Source: Methylobacterium platani
Lineage (GTDB): Bacteria; Pseudomonadota; Alphaproteobacteria; Rhizobiales; Beijerinckiaceae
Direction of reading: 5' to 3'
Assembly: GCF_001653715.1 (NCBI RefSeq)
Contig: NZ_LWHQ01000009.1
Coordinates: forward strand, 95,957 to 159,956
Length of the DNA stretch: 64,000 nucleotides
How positions within the stretch are numbered: the stretch's first letter is position 1; every line of letters begins with the position of its first letter. The position numbers and the translations under genes are program-made. Below the pieces are notes generated by a model. That model did no database searches, was not told the origin of the DNA, and saw only the letters and a list, made by a program, of their open reading frames with translations. This document shows positions 8,664 through 20,985 of the stretch, in pieces.

Positions 8664-9201
8664 GGACGATATCCTCCGATCTTGAAAATCACGTTGCGAA
8701 CGGACGGCTCGGCTTGAGCGCGCCCGCCCGGCGAGCGGATCCTCGATCGCGTCGATCGGCACCGCTCGCATCGACATGACGATATCGAAATTGCCGTGTA
8801 AACCGTATTTATTGGAATTGTCTTTCCTGAAAGATTGACAGGTGAAGAAATAACAAGATTATTCTGGTTTAACGCTGGAATCTTGATTGTTGTTGTCTCT
8901 TGAATCTACTGACACGATGGGCGTTTCCCCAACCCGAGGCGTCCTGCGGATGGACGCGAGGGGCAGCAGCGAGACCGCCGACCGAAGCCTGCCGGACGAA
9001 CGGCGGAAGACCGGACGAACGGCAAGACGACGTCTTCCCCGCGACCTGCGCTGGACTTTCCGCGGCCGCCAAGGGGCCCGGCCGTCCGGCGTGCCGGCGT
9101 CTCCCCGACCGGCCGCGGGTCGGCTGCACGCGACGCAGCCTCGGCTCTCGCCCGGGTCGCCGGCACCGTGGTCCGGTGCCGACCGACATCGCGGGATCGC
9201 C
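8664..9201. other. Intergenic region with an AT-rich patch
   Basis: 538 bases without a supported gene. Bases 8780-8900 are strikingly AT-rich for this genome (runs such as CCGTATTTATTGG and GAAGAAATAACAAG) and lie upstream of the minus-strand orphan gene, so they may hold its promoter. I could not assign definite -35 and -10 boxes. From 8930 to 9200 the DNA returns to high GC. Frames through this stretch are extensions of DUF488 shadows. Confidence 0.5.
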
Positions 9202-9645
9202 TCAGGCGAACAGGTCCACGATCGAAAACCCCCGCCCCGCCAACCGCTCGCTCAGGACCCGCCGATGGCAGCGTTCCGGATCGCGCTCGAAGCAGAGCAG
9301 GCAGGTCGGGCCGGCCGCGGCGAGCGCTGCCAGCTCGTCGAGGGCGGCCTGCCCCGCCCCGGTCTCCAGCACCTCCTCGCAGTAGATCCGCCGCATCAGC
9401 CCGGCATCGTGGGCGCGGGCCGCCTCGCGGCCGGCCTTCGGCGTGCCCAGCCCGCGCAGATGCGCGTAGGCGATGCCCGCCTCGGTCAGGCCGGCGGCGA
9501 GCGCGCTCTTCGAGAAGCCGCGCTTGCGCGAGGCCGCCACCGCCCGCACATCGGCGAGCCTCGCCACGCCCGCATCGCGCAAGGCGGCGGCGAACCGCTC
9601 GGGATCGGCGCCTTCGTACCCGATGGTAAACAGAACCTTGCCCAT
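9202..9645 (-). CDS. DUF488 family protein
   Basis: A 147-residue cytoplasmic protein of the DUF488 family. Diagnostic features are the N-terminal TIGYEG, the block LADVRAVAASRKRGFSKSAL, the segment YAHLRGLGTPK, and the C-terminal CLLCFERDPERCHRRVLSERL with its Cys and His residues. The family is widespread and of unknown biochemical role; the conserved CxxCFE and CHR elements suggest a metal or nucleotide site. The ATG at 9645 gives MGKVLFTIGYEG, the canonical N terminus; an ATG at 9660 adds five residues. It stands alone, divergent from the GH25 gene. Confidence 0.9.
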   Translation of the reverse strand: MGKVLFTIGYEGADPERFAAALRDAGVARLADVRAVAASRKRGFSKSALAAGLTEAGIAYAHLRGLGTPKAGREAARAHDAGLMRRIYCEEVLETGAGQAALDELAALAAAGPTCLLCFERDPERCHRRVLSERLAGRGFSIVDLFA

Positions 9646-9841
9646 GCGCCGCCCCGACAAATCTCAAGCATGGCCGGGGCTTATGCCCGATGGCCGAGGC
9701 CGGGGCGAGCTGTCGGCGGTTCTTACGTGGCTTATCGGCCACGGATTTCGGAATTCCGTTCAGATCCCGTCAAGCTTCCATTAACCGGCCCCACCGCATC
9801 GAATAGCCATAGTGTTCCGCGTCAAGTCAGGCCGCGCCCCG

Positions 9842-10708
9842 ATGCCGATGGAGTCGACGATCCCCTCCGCCCCGTGGACCTCCCTCCTGTCGCGCGGCGT
9901 CCTGTGGGGCAGGCGCGCCCTGGCGGCGGCGAGCCTCGCGACGCTCGCGGCCTGCGCCGGCGGGGGGGCCGATTTCTATCCGACCAAGGGCGACGTGAAG
10001 CCCCATCCGGGCGTCGCCAAGGCGAAGATGCACCCGATCCAGGGCATCGACGTGTCGAAGTGGCAGGGCCCGATCGACTGGGCCTCGGTCCGGGGCGCCG
10101 GCACCCAGTTCGCCTACATCAAGGCGACCGAGGGCGGCGACCACGTCGACGAGCGCTTCCGCGAGAACTGGGACGGTGCCGGCCGCGCCGGCGTGCCGCG
10201 GGGCGCCTACCACTTCGTGTTCTGGTGCCGCTCCGCCAAGGACCAGATGGACTGGTTCAAGCGCAACGTCCCCAACGACCCGACCGCCCTCCCCCCGGTC
10301 CTCGACGTCGAGTGGAACGGCCATTCGGCGCTCTGCCCGAAGAAGCTGCCGAAGGCCCAGGCTCTCGCCATGACCGAGTACATGCTGCGGGAGATGGAGG
10401 CCTATACCGGCAAGCGGCCGATCATCTACACCGACATCACGTTCCACAAGGACGTGCTGGAAGGCGAGCTGCCGGATTATCCGCACTGGGTCCGCTCCAC
10501 GGCCGCCGAGCCGGAGCAGCGCTACGTCAACCGCGACTGGATGTTGTGGCAGTTCACCTCGACCGGGCGGGTGCCGGGGGTGCGCGGCGACGTCGACCGC
10601 AACGCCTTCTACGGCACCAAGGCCGAGTGGGCCTCGTTCCTGGCGACCGATTGCGACCCGCGCCACCATCGCCGGCTCTCAGCCGAAGGCTTGTGCACGG
10701 ACAAGTGA
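9842..10708 (+). CDS. Glycoside hydrolase family 25 lysozyme-like lipoprotein
   Basis: A 288-residue predicted exported lipoprotein with a muramidase fold. The N-terminal hydrophobic segment RALAAASLATLAACAGG contains a lipobox, so the protein should be anchored in the envelope. The GH25 domain spans about residues 65-265 and shows GIDVSKWQGPIDW, FAYIKATEGGDHVDERF, GAYHFVFW, the catalytic DxE in PVLDVEWNG, and RPIIYTD. These residues are intact, so peptidoglycan cleavage is plausible. The ATG at 9842 is preferred; an upstream in-frame GTG at 9812 is possible. It may remodel the cell's own wall. No phage genes are nearby. Confidence 0.9.
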   Translation: MPMESTIPSAPWTSLLSRGVLWGRRALAAASLATLAACAGGGADFYPTKGDVKPHPGVAKAKMHPIQGIDVSKWQGPIDWASVRGAGTQFAYIKATEGGDHVDERFRENWDGAGRAGVPRGAYHFVFWCRSAKDQMDWFKRNVPNDPTALPPVLDVEWNGHSALCPKKLPKAQALAMTEYMLREMEAYTGKRPIIYTDITFHKDVLEGELPDYPHWVRSTAAEPEQRYVNRDWMLWQFTSTGRVPGVRGDVDRNAFYGTKAEWASFLATDCDPRHHRRLSAEGLCTDK

Positions 10709-10729
10709 CGAGAGACGGCTGAAGACGAA

Positions 10730-10761
10730 GAAGCCCGGCGCGCGACGAGCGGCCGGGCTTC
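10730..10761. terminator. Stem-loop terminator after the GH25 gene
   Basis: A perfect 10-bp stem: GAAGCCCGGC at 10730-10739 pairs with GCCGGGCTTC at 10752-10761 across a 12-base loop. It begins 21 bases after the GH25 stop. CATCTGTT follows on the plus strand, so the T-tract is weak. Confidence 0.7.
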
Positions 10762-10809
10762 ATCTGTTCCCATCGATGGTTTCTCGCACCCGGATCTGAA
10801 ACCCTCCGC

Positions 10810-10949
10810 GTCGTCCCGGGGCTCGGCGCAGCCGGGAAGCCGGGATCCATAACCGCTGATGGTCCAGAGCGAAGCGACCAGCGTGCCGATTCTTTCGGAG
10901 GCGCCGGCGTTCATGAATCCCGGGTTCCGCCGAGCGGCCCCGGGATGAC
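10810..10949. repeat. Palindromic intergenic element (copy 2)
   Basis: About 140 bases bounded by inverted arms. The left arm starts GTCGTCCCGGGGCTCGGCG at 10810; the right arm (10915-10949) ends GCGGCCCCGGGATGAC, the approximate complement. The interior contains TCCATAACCGCTGA on the left and TTCATGAATCCCGGGTTCCG on the right. Both the ends and the internal phrase are shared with the element at 20819-20960. It lies between the GH25 and acdS genes and carries no reading frame of note. Confidence 0.75.
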
Positions 10950-11012
10950 AGGGAGGGTATGATGGTCCGGGGTCTGTTCGACGAATGATCGTCTGCCGAA
11001 CAGGCCTCCCCC

Positions 11013-12035
11013 TCACCCGTTGCGGAACGTGTAGCTGTAGCCGTTCAGCGCCGGCGCCCCGCCGAGATGGGCGTAGAGCACCTTCGAGCCCTTGGGGAAG
11101 AAGCCCTTCTGCACGAGGTCGATCATGCCCTGCATCGACTTGCCCTCGTAGACCGGGTCGGTGATCATCGCCTCGAGCCGGGCGGCGAGGCGGATCGCCT
11201 CGACCGTCTCCTTCGAGGGCACGCCGTAGACCGGGTAGGCGTAGTCTTCCTTGATGACCACGTCGTCCTCGGTGATCTCGCCGGCGCCGACGAGCGCCGA
11301 GGTGTTGCGGGCGATCTCCAGCACCTGCGCCCGGGTCTGGGCCGGGGTGCAGGAGGCGTCGATGCCGATGACGTTGCCGGCCCGGCCGTCGGGCTTGAAG
11401 CCGACCACCATGCCGGCATGGGTCGAGCCGGTGACGGTGCAGACCACGATGTAGTCGAAGCGCAGGCCCATCTCGGCTTCCTGCCGGCGCACCTCCTCGG
11501 CGAAGCCGACATAGCCAAGGCCGCCGAACTTGTGCACCGAGGCGCCGGCGGGAATCGCGTAGGGCTTGCCGCCCTTGGCCTTCACGTCCTCGATCGCCTG
11601 CTTCCAGCTGTCGCGGATGCCGATGTCGAAGCCCTCGTCGACGAGCTGCGACTCGGCGCCCATGATCCGCGTCAGCATGATGTTGCCGACCCGGTCGTAG
11701 ACCGCGTCCTCGTGCGGCACCCAGGCTTCCTGAATCACCCGGCACTTCATGCCGATCTTGGCTGCCACCGCCGCCACCATGCGGGTGTGGTTCGACTGCA
11801 CGCCGCCGATCGACACCAGGGTGTCGGCGCCCGACGCGATCGCGTCCGGCACGATGTATTCGAGCTTGCGCAGCTTGTTGCCGCCGTAGGCGAGGCCCGA
11901 ATTGCAGTCGTCGCGCTTGGCGTAGATCTGCACGTCGCCGCCGAGATGGGCGGTCAGCCGCGGCAGGTGCTCGATCGGGGTCGGGCCGAAGGTCAGGGGG
12001 TAGCGCTCGAACTGCGACAGCATCGACGGAATCAT
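11013..12035 (-). CDS. acdS: 1-aminocyclopropane-1-carboxylate deaminase
   Basis: AcdS is a PLP enzyme that opens ACC, the plant ethylene precursor, to 2-oxobutyrate and ammonia. The 340-residue protein has the family start [20 protein letters not shown], the cofactor lysine motif [17 protein letters not shown] (Lys near residue 54), [17 protein letters not shown] and the C-terminal [12 protein letters not shown] and [13 protein letters not shown]. The Glu and Leu in the last two motifs correspond to residues used to tell true ACC deaminase from D-cysteine desulfhydrase, so both specificity markers are present. A divergent Lrp-type gene follows the usual acdR arrangement. The start could also be the ATG at 12023. 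Confidence 0.95.
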   Translation of the reverse strand: MIPSMLSQFERYPLTFGPTPIEHLPRLTAHLGGDVQIYAKRDDCNSGLAYGGNKLRKLEYIVPDAIASGADTLVSIGGVQSNHTRMVAAVAAKIGMKCRVIQEAWVPHEDAVYDRVGNIMLTRIMGAESQLVDEGFDIGIRDSWKQAIEDVKAKGGKPYAIPAGASVHKFGGLGYVGFAEEVRRQEAEMGLRFDYIVVCTVTGSTHAGMVVGFKPDGRAGNVIGIDASCTPAQTRAQVLEIARNTSALVGAGEITEDDVVIKEDYAYPVYGVPSKETVEAIRLAARLEAMITDPVYEGKSMQGMIDLVQKGFFPKGSKVLYAHLGGAPALNGYSYTFRNG

Positions 12036-12189
12036 CGCGGAGGTCCTGTGTGGAAGCCGCCGTCATCCTAGCCGCGATCCAGCGGAAGGTGCTCTCGAAC
12101 TTGCCCGAAATGCGCTCCCGTATGGCGCCCGGTCCGCGCTTTCGTGCTACGATCGCTCGGTTTCTGCCAGTCCTGCGGAAGGATCTTTC

Positions 12190-12654
12190 ATGAGCCCTGG
12201 GCTCGACCGGATCGACGTCAAGATTCTCCGGCTGCTGCAGGAGGATGGCCGGATCGGCAACGCGGAGCTCGCCAAGCGCGTCAACACCAGCCCGGCGACC
12301 TGCCACCGCCGCACCCAGCGGCTGTTCGACGAGGGATACCTGCGCGGCGTGCGCGGCGTCGTGGCGCCGGACCGGGTCGGGCGCGGCTCGCTGGTGCTGG
12401 TCGGCGTGGTGCTCGACCGCTCGACCCCCGAGAGCTTCTCGGCCTTCGAGGCGGCGGCGCTCGCGATGCCGATGCTGCTCGACTGCCACCTCGTCGCCGG
12501 CGACTTCGACTACTTCCTCAAGATCCGCGTCTCGGACATGGCCGACTTCAACCGGATGCACAGCGAGATCCTCATCGCCCTGCCCGGCGTGCGCCAGACC
12601 CGGACCTTCTTCGTCATGAAGGAGGTGATCGACAACGCACCGCTCAGCTTGTGA
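12190..12654 (+). CDS. acdR: Lrp/AsnC-family regulator, probable AcdR
   Basis: A 154-residue regulator with an N-terminal winged HTH ([20 protein letters not shown] through [20 protein letters not shown]) and a C-terminal RAM/AsnC ligand domain containing [20 protein letters not shown] and [16 protein letters not shown]. The ATG at 12190 has GGAAGGA upstream. It is transcribed away from acdS across a 154-base shared region, the arrangement in which AcdR controls ACC deaminase expression in plant-associated Proteobacteria. The regulatory link is inferred from this arrangement; no operator was assigned. Confidence 0.9.
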   Translation: MSPGLDRIDVKILRLLQEDGRIGNAELAKRVNTSPATCHRRTQRLFDEGYLRGVRGVVAPDRVGRGSLVLVGVVLDRSTPESFSAFEAAALAMPMLLDCHLVAGDFDYFLKIRVSDMADFNRMHSEILIALPGVRQTRTFFVMKEVIDNAPLSL

Positions 12655-12870
12655 GAACACGGCGGTTGCCGCTGTACGCAGTTTGTTCTAGTCGTCGATC
12701 GAGATTGACCGGAGCCCCGGCCGGGAGCCCGATCTGGTTATCCGTGCGACAGGCCCCATCTGGTCCTCCGTACGGTCGACAGGGTTCCCGGCATCGCGGG
12801 CTCCCGGCCGGTCCCCGGTCCCACCAAGCCTGGCCGCGCCCCGTTCGGCGGCGGCCCGGAGCCTTCCTGC

Positions 12871-15861
<2,991 letters not shown>

Positions 15862-16215
15862 CGTTTCGGCCGAAAACACCCGCGAAGCTTGACCGCACGG
15901 GCGGAAAATCCGTCTGTGCGGTGCACCAAGCCGGGTTTTGTTTCCGTTTTGATGCCCATTACCACCAAAGTACAAAGCGGCGAGTGCATGACGAAAATGC
16001 GTCATTTGCGCAACGCCGGGTCGTCGTTTGCCTTCCTGGCGAGCAAAAGGCTGGCGTTCCGGGACAATCTGGAAGACCATCGTTCTTGTTCAGACTGTGT
16101 CGTCGGGTGGGGGCCGGGCGCGTTCCAGTCCGGTCGAGGCGCGCAACGATCGGGCGCCGACCGGGCCGGGGATTGTGCGTGAGCCTGCCCCAGGGACGTT
16201 AGGGAAGGAAAGATC
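15862..16215. other. Intergenic region between uvrA and the outer-membrane protein gene
   Basis: 354 bases without a gene. A terminator-like hairpin lies at 15893-15921, where CCGCACGGGCGG pairs with CCGTCTGTGCGG at 10 of 12 positions; T-rich sequence follows about 12 bases later, so it may end the uvrA transcript. Bases 15940-16010 are relatively AT-rich and may include the promoter of the next gene. The next start has AGGAAAG about 6 bases upstream. Confidence 0.5.
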
Positions 16216-17220
16216 ATGGGCAAGTATTGGCTGGCCGCGGGGGCGGCTGCCCTGTCGCTGTGCGCGTCCGCGACGGTGTCCTACGCACAGACCACGACGG
16301 TTCCGGGCGAGCAGGTCGGCCTCGCGATCGGCGCGCCGCTGCCGGAAGGCGTCTACGCGATCAACACCTTCACCTATCGCAGCCCCGACGGCCCGAATCT
16401 CACCTCGACCGACACCGCGGTCAACATCCCGGTCCTGGTCTGGTCGACCCCGTGGAAGGTGCTCGGCGCCCGCTTCGAGGCGGTGATCGCCCCGCCGACC
16501 GTCTTCACCTTCTCGCGCGCCGCCGGCGGCCGCGACACCAGCATCAATGTCGGCACGTTCCTCGGCGGCATCTTCGCCTGGGATCTCGGCAACAATATCG
16601 GCGTCAGCTACCTGGCGGGTGTCTACCTCAACGAGCTGAATGCCGGCCGCGGCGGCGGCCTGCCGATCCTGGCCTCCAACACCTACCGCCAGGGCTTCGG
16701 CATCAGCTACACCGGCGACGGCTGGAACATCACCGCCAACCTGACCTACAACTTCTACGACACGCCGGCCCGCTTCGGCGGCCGCAACGGCATCCCGGGC
16801 TTCTACGGCAGCCAGTTCCCGACCGACGCCCTCAACCTCGACCTGACCGCGACCAAGAAGTTCGGCAAGTTCGAGATCGGCGCCATCGGCTACGGCACCG
16901 CCAACCTGCCGAACCGCGGCCCGCTGCCTCTCGGCGCGCCCTGCAACGGCAACTTCGCCAGCTGCGGCACCGTGGTGGGCGGCGGCGGCGGGCGCTTCGC
17001 CCTCGGCGGCCTCGTCGGCTACGATTTCGGCAAGTTCTCGGTCCAGGCCTGGGTCGCCCGCGACGTCGCCACCTCGGCCCGCCAGATCTCGCCGGTCACC
17101 GGCCTGGCCACCAACCGCGAGGCCTACTCGACCGAGGGCTGGTTCCGCGTCATCGCCCCGCTCTACACCGTCGCGGCGGCGCCCGCCCCGGAGCCGGTTC
17201 CGCTCGTGCGCAAGTACTGA
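16216..17220 (+). CDS. Outer-membrane SphA/MetA-pathway-like porin family protein
   Basis: A 334-residue exported protein. A clear signal peptide (KYWLAAGAAALSLCASATVS, cleavage after SYA near residue 24) precedes a sequence of alternating beta strands such as GFGISYTGDGWNITANLTYN and FGKFEIGAIGYGTANL. It ends in an aromatic residue (VRKY), as outer-membrane barrels do. The pattern matches the SphA / phenol_MetA_deg family of putative outer-membrane channels for hydrophobic compounds. Two Cys residues (PCNGNFASCG) may form an external disulfide loop. The substrate is unknown. A strong terminator follows at 17268. Confidence 0.75.
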   Translation: MGKYWLAAGAAALSLCASATVSYAQTTTVPGEQVGLAIGAPLPEGVYAINTFTYRSPDGPNLTSTDTAVNIPVLVWSTPWKVLGARFEAVIAPPTVFTFSRAAGGRDTSINVGTFLGGIFAWDLGNNIGVSYLAGVYLNELNAGRGGGLPILASNTYRQGFGISYTGDGWNITANLTYNFYDTPARFGGRNGIPGFYGSQFPTDALNLDLTATKKFGKFEIGAIGYGTANLPNRGPLPLGAPCNGNFASCGTVVGGGGGRFALGGLVGYDFGKFSVQAWVARDVATSARQISPVTGLATNREAYSTEGWFRVIAPLYTVAAAPAPEPVPLVRKY

Positions 17221-17267
17221 GCGAGCCGACCGGGCGCACGACGCACCCGTCCTCGCGACCGCTCCCG

Positions 17268-17295
17268 CGCCCGGCTCCCAGAGCCGGGCGTTCTT
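17268..17295 (+). terminator. Rho-independent terminator after the outer-membrane protein gene
   Basis: A perfect 10-bp stem, CGCCCGGCTC at 17268-17277 with GAGCCGGGCG at 17281-17290, closes a three-base loop. TTCTT follows immediately. It is 47 bases after the stop codon at 17220. Confidence 0.85.
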
Positions 17296-17456
17296 CGTTG
17301 CAGGGAGGGCTCGCCGTGTCGTGCGATCGTCACGGTCGGGCGCGCCGCGCCTGTCGGGCCCGGCTCCGCGACCTATAACGGAGCGAGCGGGCGGGGCCGA
17401 CGAACCCCGCCGGACGACACGACGCGCGGGGCGGCACGCCCCGCCAGGAGACCATC

Positions 17457-18428
17457 ATGGCGGCGCCCGGCGACTGGAAGATCCCCCCCGCGGTGCAGCC
17501 CCGCCCGGCCGGCTATTCCTACGACCTCGACCAGACCCTGACCGCGGTGGTCGCCCTGTCCTCGCGGGTGCCCGACGGCGCCTACACCGCCGAGATCCTC
17601 GGTACCGAGCGGGCCGGCAACGGGGTGGTGATCGGCGAGGACGGGCTGGTCCTCACCATCGGCTACCTGATCACCGAGGCCGAGAGCGTCTGGCTCACCG
17701 CCCATGACGGGCGCACGGCGCCGGGCCACGTGGTCGGCTACGACGCCGCCACCGGCTTCGGCCTGGTCCAGGCGCTCGGCCGGCTCGACCTGCCGCACCT
17801 GGCCCTCGGGAGCGCCGACACGGTGCGCGTCGGCGACCGGCTGGTGATGGCCGGGGCCGGCGGCCGCTCCCGCGCGGTCGCCGCCGAGGTCGTGGCCCGG
17901 CAGGAATTCGCCGGCTACTGGGAATACCTTCTCGACGACGCGATCTTCACCGCGCCTTCGCACCCGCATTGGGGCGGTGCGGCGCTGATCGGCCCGGCGG
18001 GCGAGCTCACCGGCATCGGCTCGCTCCAGCTGCAGCAGGGCGGCCGCGACAACCGCGCCATCAACATGGCGGTGCCGATCGACCTGCTGAAGCCGATCCT
18101 CCACGACCTGACCACGCTCGGCCGGGTCTCCGGGCCGCCCCGGCCCTGGCTCGGTCTCTACGCCACCGAGATGGACGACCAGGTCGTGGTGATGGGCCTC
18201 TCGCCCCGCGCCCCGGCCGAGACCGCCGACCTGCGTGCCGGCGACATCCTGATGGCGGTGGGCCAGACCGAGATCGGCGACCTCGCGGGCTTCCTGCGCG
18301 CCGTCTGGGCGCTCGGGCCCGCCGGCATCACCGTGCCGCTGACCGTCCACCGCGACGGCCGCACGCTGAACATCCCGGTCGTCTCGGCCGATCGCGCGAC
18401 CTTCCTGGTCGCGCCGCGGCTGCACTGA
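17457..18428 (+). CDS. S1C (DegP/HtrA-fold) protease-like protein with PDZ domain, catalytic triad missing
   Basis: A 323-residue protein with a trypsin-like fold (about residues 35-220) followed by one PDZ domain (about 232-310, WLGLYATEMDDQVVVMGLSP then ADLRAGDILMAVG). The fold is clear from GNGVVIGEDGLVLTIGYLI, LGSADTVRVGDRLVMAGAGG and INMAVPIDLLKPIL. However, aligned with HtrA proteins the catalytic His is Tyr70 (TIGYLI), the Asp is Gly100 (ATGFGLVQ) and the Ser of GNSGG is Trp172 (HPHWGGAAL). It is therefore predicted to be proteolytically inactive, perhaps a peptide-binding scaffold. No signal peptide is visible, so a cytoplasmic location is likely. Confidence 0.85.
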   Translation: MAAPGDWKIPPAVQPRPAGYSYDLDQTLTAVVALSSRVPDGAYTAEILGTERAGNGVVIGEDGLVLTIGYLITEAESVWLTAHDGRTAPGHVVGYDAATGFGLVQALGRLDLPHLALGSADTVRVGDRLVMAGAGGRSRAVAAEVVARQEFAGYWEYLLDDAIFTAPSHPHWGGAALIGPAGELTGIGSLQLQQGGRDNRAINMAVPIDLLKPILHDLTTLGRVSGPPRPWLGLYATEMDDQVVVMGLSPRAPAETADLRAGDILMAVGQTEIGDLAGFLRAVWALGPAGITVPLTVHRDGRTLNIPVVSADRATFLVAPRLH

Positions 18429-18985
18429 GGATCCGGCCGGCGTTCCTCCCTCCGCGTCCGTACCGGCGGCGGGGCCGGCCGGGAGAGCGCAGACCGTCGT
18501 CTCGCCGCGACCGGCGCGGTCCCGGGCGGGGACAACTCACGTCGCTCGTCTCACCGGTCCTTTCGGACTGGTGCGCCCTGCGCGACGCGCGGCACGGCCG
18601 GCATGCCTCGCGCGAACTCGCCGACCCGGCTCGAACCCGCTTCTCACCGCATTGCACACAGCGTCATCACCGGCTGCCGCACGCTTGCGCTCAGGCTCAC
18701 CCTGGTACCCTGCCGCGTCCCTCTGGCAGCGCTGCCCTTCGCGTGTGCAGCATAATGCCTAAACACCCGAAAACCTTGCGATTCATGCGCCAGAGTGCTG
18801 CCAAATCGGCGGGCACGGGGCTTGGTTGACGATTCCCTGCGCGCTGCATGTGAATCGCGCATGGCTGGCTTACGCGACTCCCTCTCCCACCACCGCAGCC
18901 GTTTCCCATATGGTGCGTTGCAACAGAGACAGGCAGCCGCTGCCGAAACGGTTGGCACCGCCTGCTCTTCCAGAGGTCAAATCCG
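18429..18985. other. Intergenic region upstream of the DUF1127 gene
   Basis: 557 bases with no supported gene. Several frames cross it, but they are Arg/Ala-rich shadows. The 3-prime half (after about 18740) is less GC-rich and probably carries the promoter and 5-prime leader of the DUF1127 microprotein gene; a TTGAC at 18826-18830 could be a -35 element but I see no matching -10. No terminator with a T-tract follows the PDZ-protein gene. Confidence 0.5.
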
Positions 18986-19135
18986 ATGTTCGTCTCCCTC
19001 ATCCTCAGCAAGATCCGCTCCTACCTGCGCTACCGCGAGACGGTGCACGAGCTGTCGCGTCTGTCCGACCGCGAGCTCGACGATCTCGGCATCAGCCGCT
19101 TCGAGATCCAGGGCATCGCCCGCTCGGTCGCGTAA
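18986..19135 (+). CDS. DUF1127 family microprotein
   Basis: A 49-residue protein: it begins MFVSLILSKIRSYLRYRETV and continues into the DUF1127 core LSRLSDRELDDLGISRFEI, ending in GIARSVA. The core is the YjiS-like motif of about 40 residues common in Alphaproteobacteria. Members of this family are small, Arg-rich, highly expressed under stress or phosphate and metal changes, and some bind RNA or regulators; the role here is unknown. It is followed by an 8-bp GC hairpin at 19215-19235 and then trmFO. Confidence in the gene is high because the motif is intact and the frame is closed. Confidence 0.9.
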   Translation: MFVSLILSKIRSYLRYRETVHELSRLSDRELDDLGISRFEIQGIARSVA

Positions 19136-19143
19136 GCACCCAC

Positions 19144-19175
19144 AGAGTACCGAGTACCCGCGTACCGCGTACCCC
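19144..19175. repeat. Short tandem GTACC-containing repeat
   Basis: Four close copies of a 7-8-base unit of the form GAGTACC or GCGTACC lie immediately after the DUF1127 stop. It could be replication slippage or part of the 3-prime untranslated region. No function can be assigned. Confidence 0.6.
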
Positions 19176-19214
19176 AGTCGATCGAAGGCCCTCGCGGCCG
19201 GCCATCGTCTCGCG

Positions 19215-19235
19215 CGCCCGCCCTCTCGGCGGGCG
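19215..19235 (+). terminator. Possible terminator hairpin after the DUF1127 gene
   Basis: CGCCCGCC (19215-19222) pairs perfectly with GGCGGGCG (19228-19235) over a five-base loop. Only TT follows, so termination is uncertain. It separates the DUF1127 microgene from trmFO. Confidence 0.45.
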
Positions 19236-19339
19236 TTCGCATGTCCGGACCCTCGCAGGCCGGGCCCCTGTTCCCGCCCGGGCATCCGCGTCCCATCGCC
19301 GGTGTTGCATCGGCGGCCGTCGATCCGATATGCCGCGTC

Positions 19340-20785
<1,446 letters not shown>

Positions 20786-20818
20786 CAGCGGGCGGCTCGA
20801 CGGCTCTCACACCCACCA

Positions 20819-20960
20819 CGTCATCCCGGGGCTCGACGAAGTCGAGAACCCGGGTCCAGAACCGCCGACCGTCGAAGAAAAGGGCGGGTCTCGTCCCGCC
20901 TCGTCCTGCAGCCTCGGGGGTTGCGGATCCCGGGTTCCGCTGTGCGGCCCCGGGAGGACG
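20819..20960. repeat. Palindromic intergenic element (copy 3)
   Basis: About 142 bases between convergent trmFO and the squalene-synthase-like gene. The left arm starts CGTCATCCCGGGGCTCGACG; the right arm from 20925 reads GGATCCCGGGTTCCGC and ends GGCCCCGGGAGGACG, roughly complementary. An inner hairpin GGCGGG/CCCGCC occurs at 20883-20900. The end sequences and the GGATCCCGGGTTCCG phrase are shared with the element at 10810-10949. Confidence 0.75.
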
Positions 20961-20985
20961 CGGTGGGGTGAAACGGCTGCGGGCG

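Noticed and set aside
8274..8717. Plus-strand 147-residue frame over the orphan gene
   Set aside because: No good ribosome-binding site, and the opposite frame has GGAGG and a more protein-like composition. Not fully excluded.
9842..10708. GH25 gene considered as a prophage endolysin
   Set aside because: It has a lipoprotein signal and no holin, tail or integrase genes nearby.
19144..19175. Short repeats considered as a CRISPR remnant
   Set aside because: Units are 7-8 bases without spacers; no cas genes are present.
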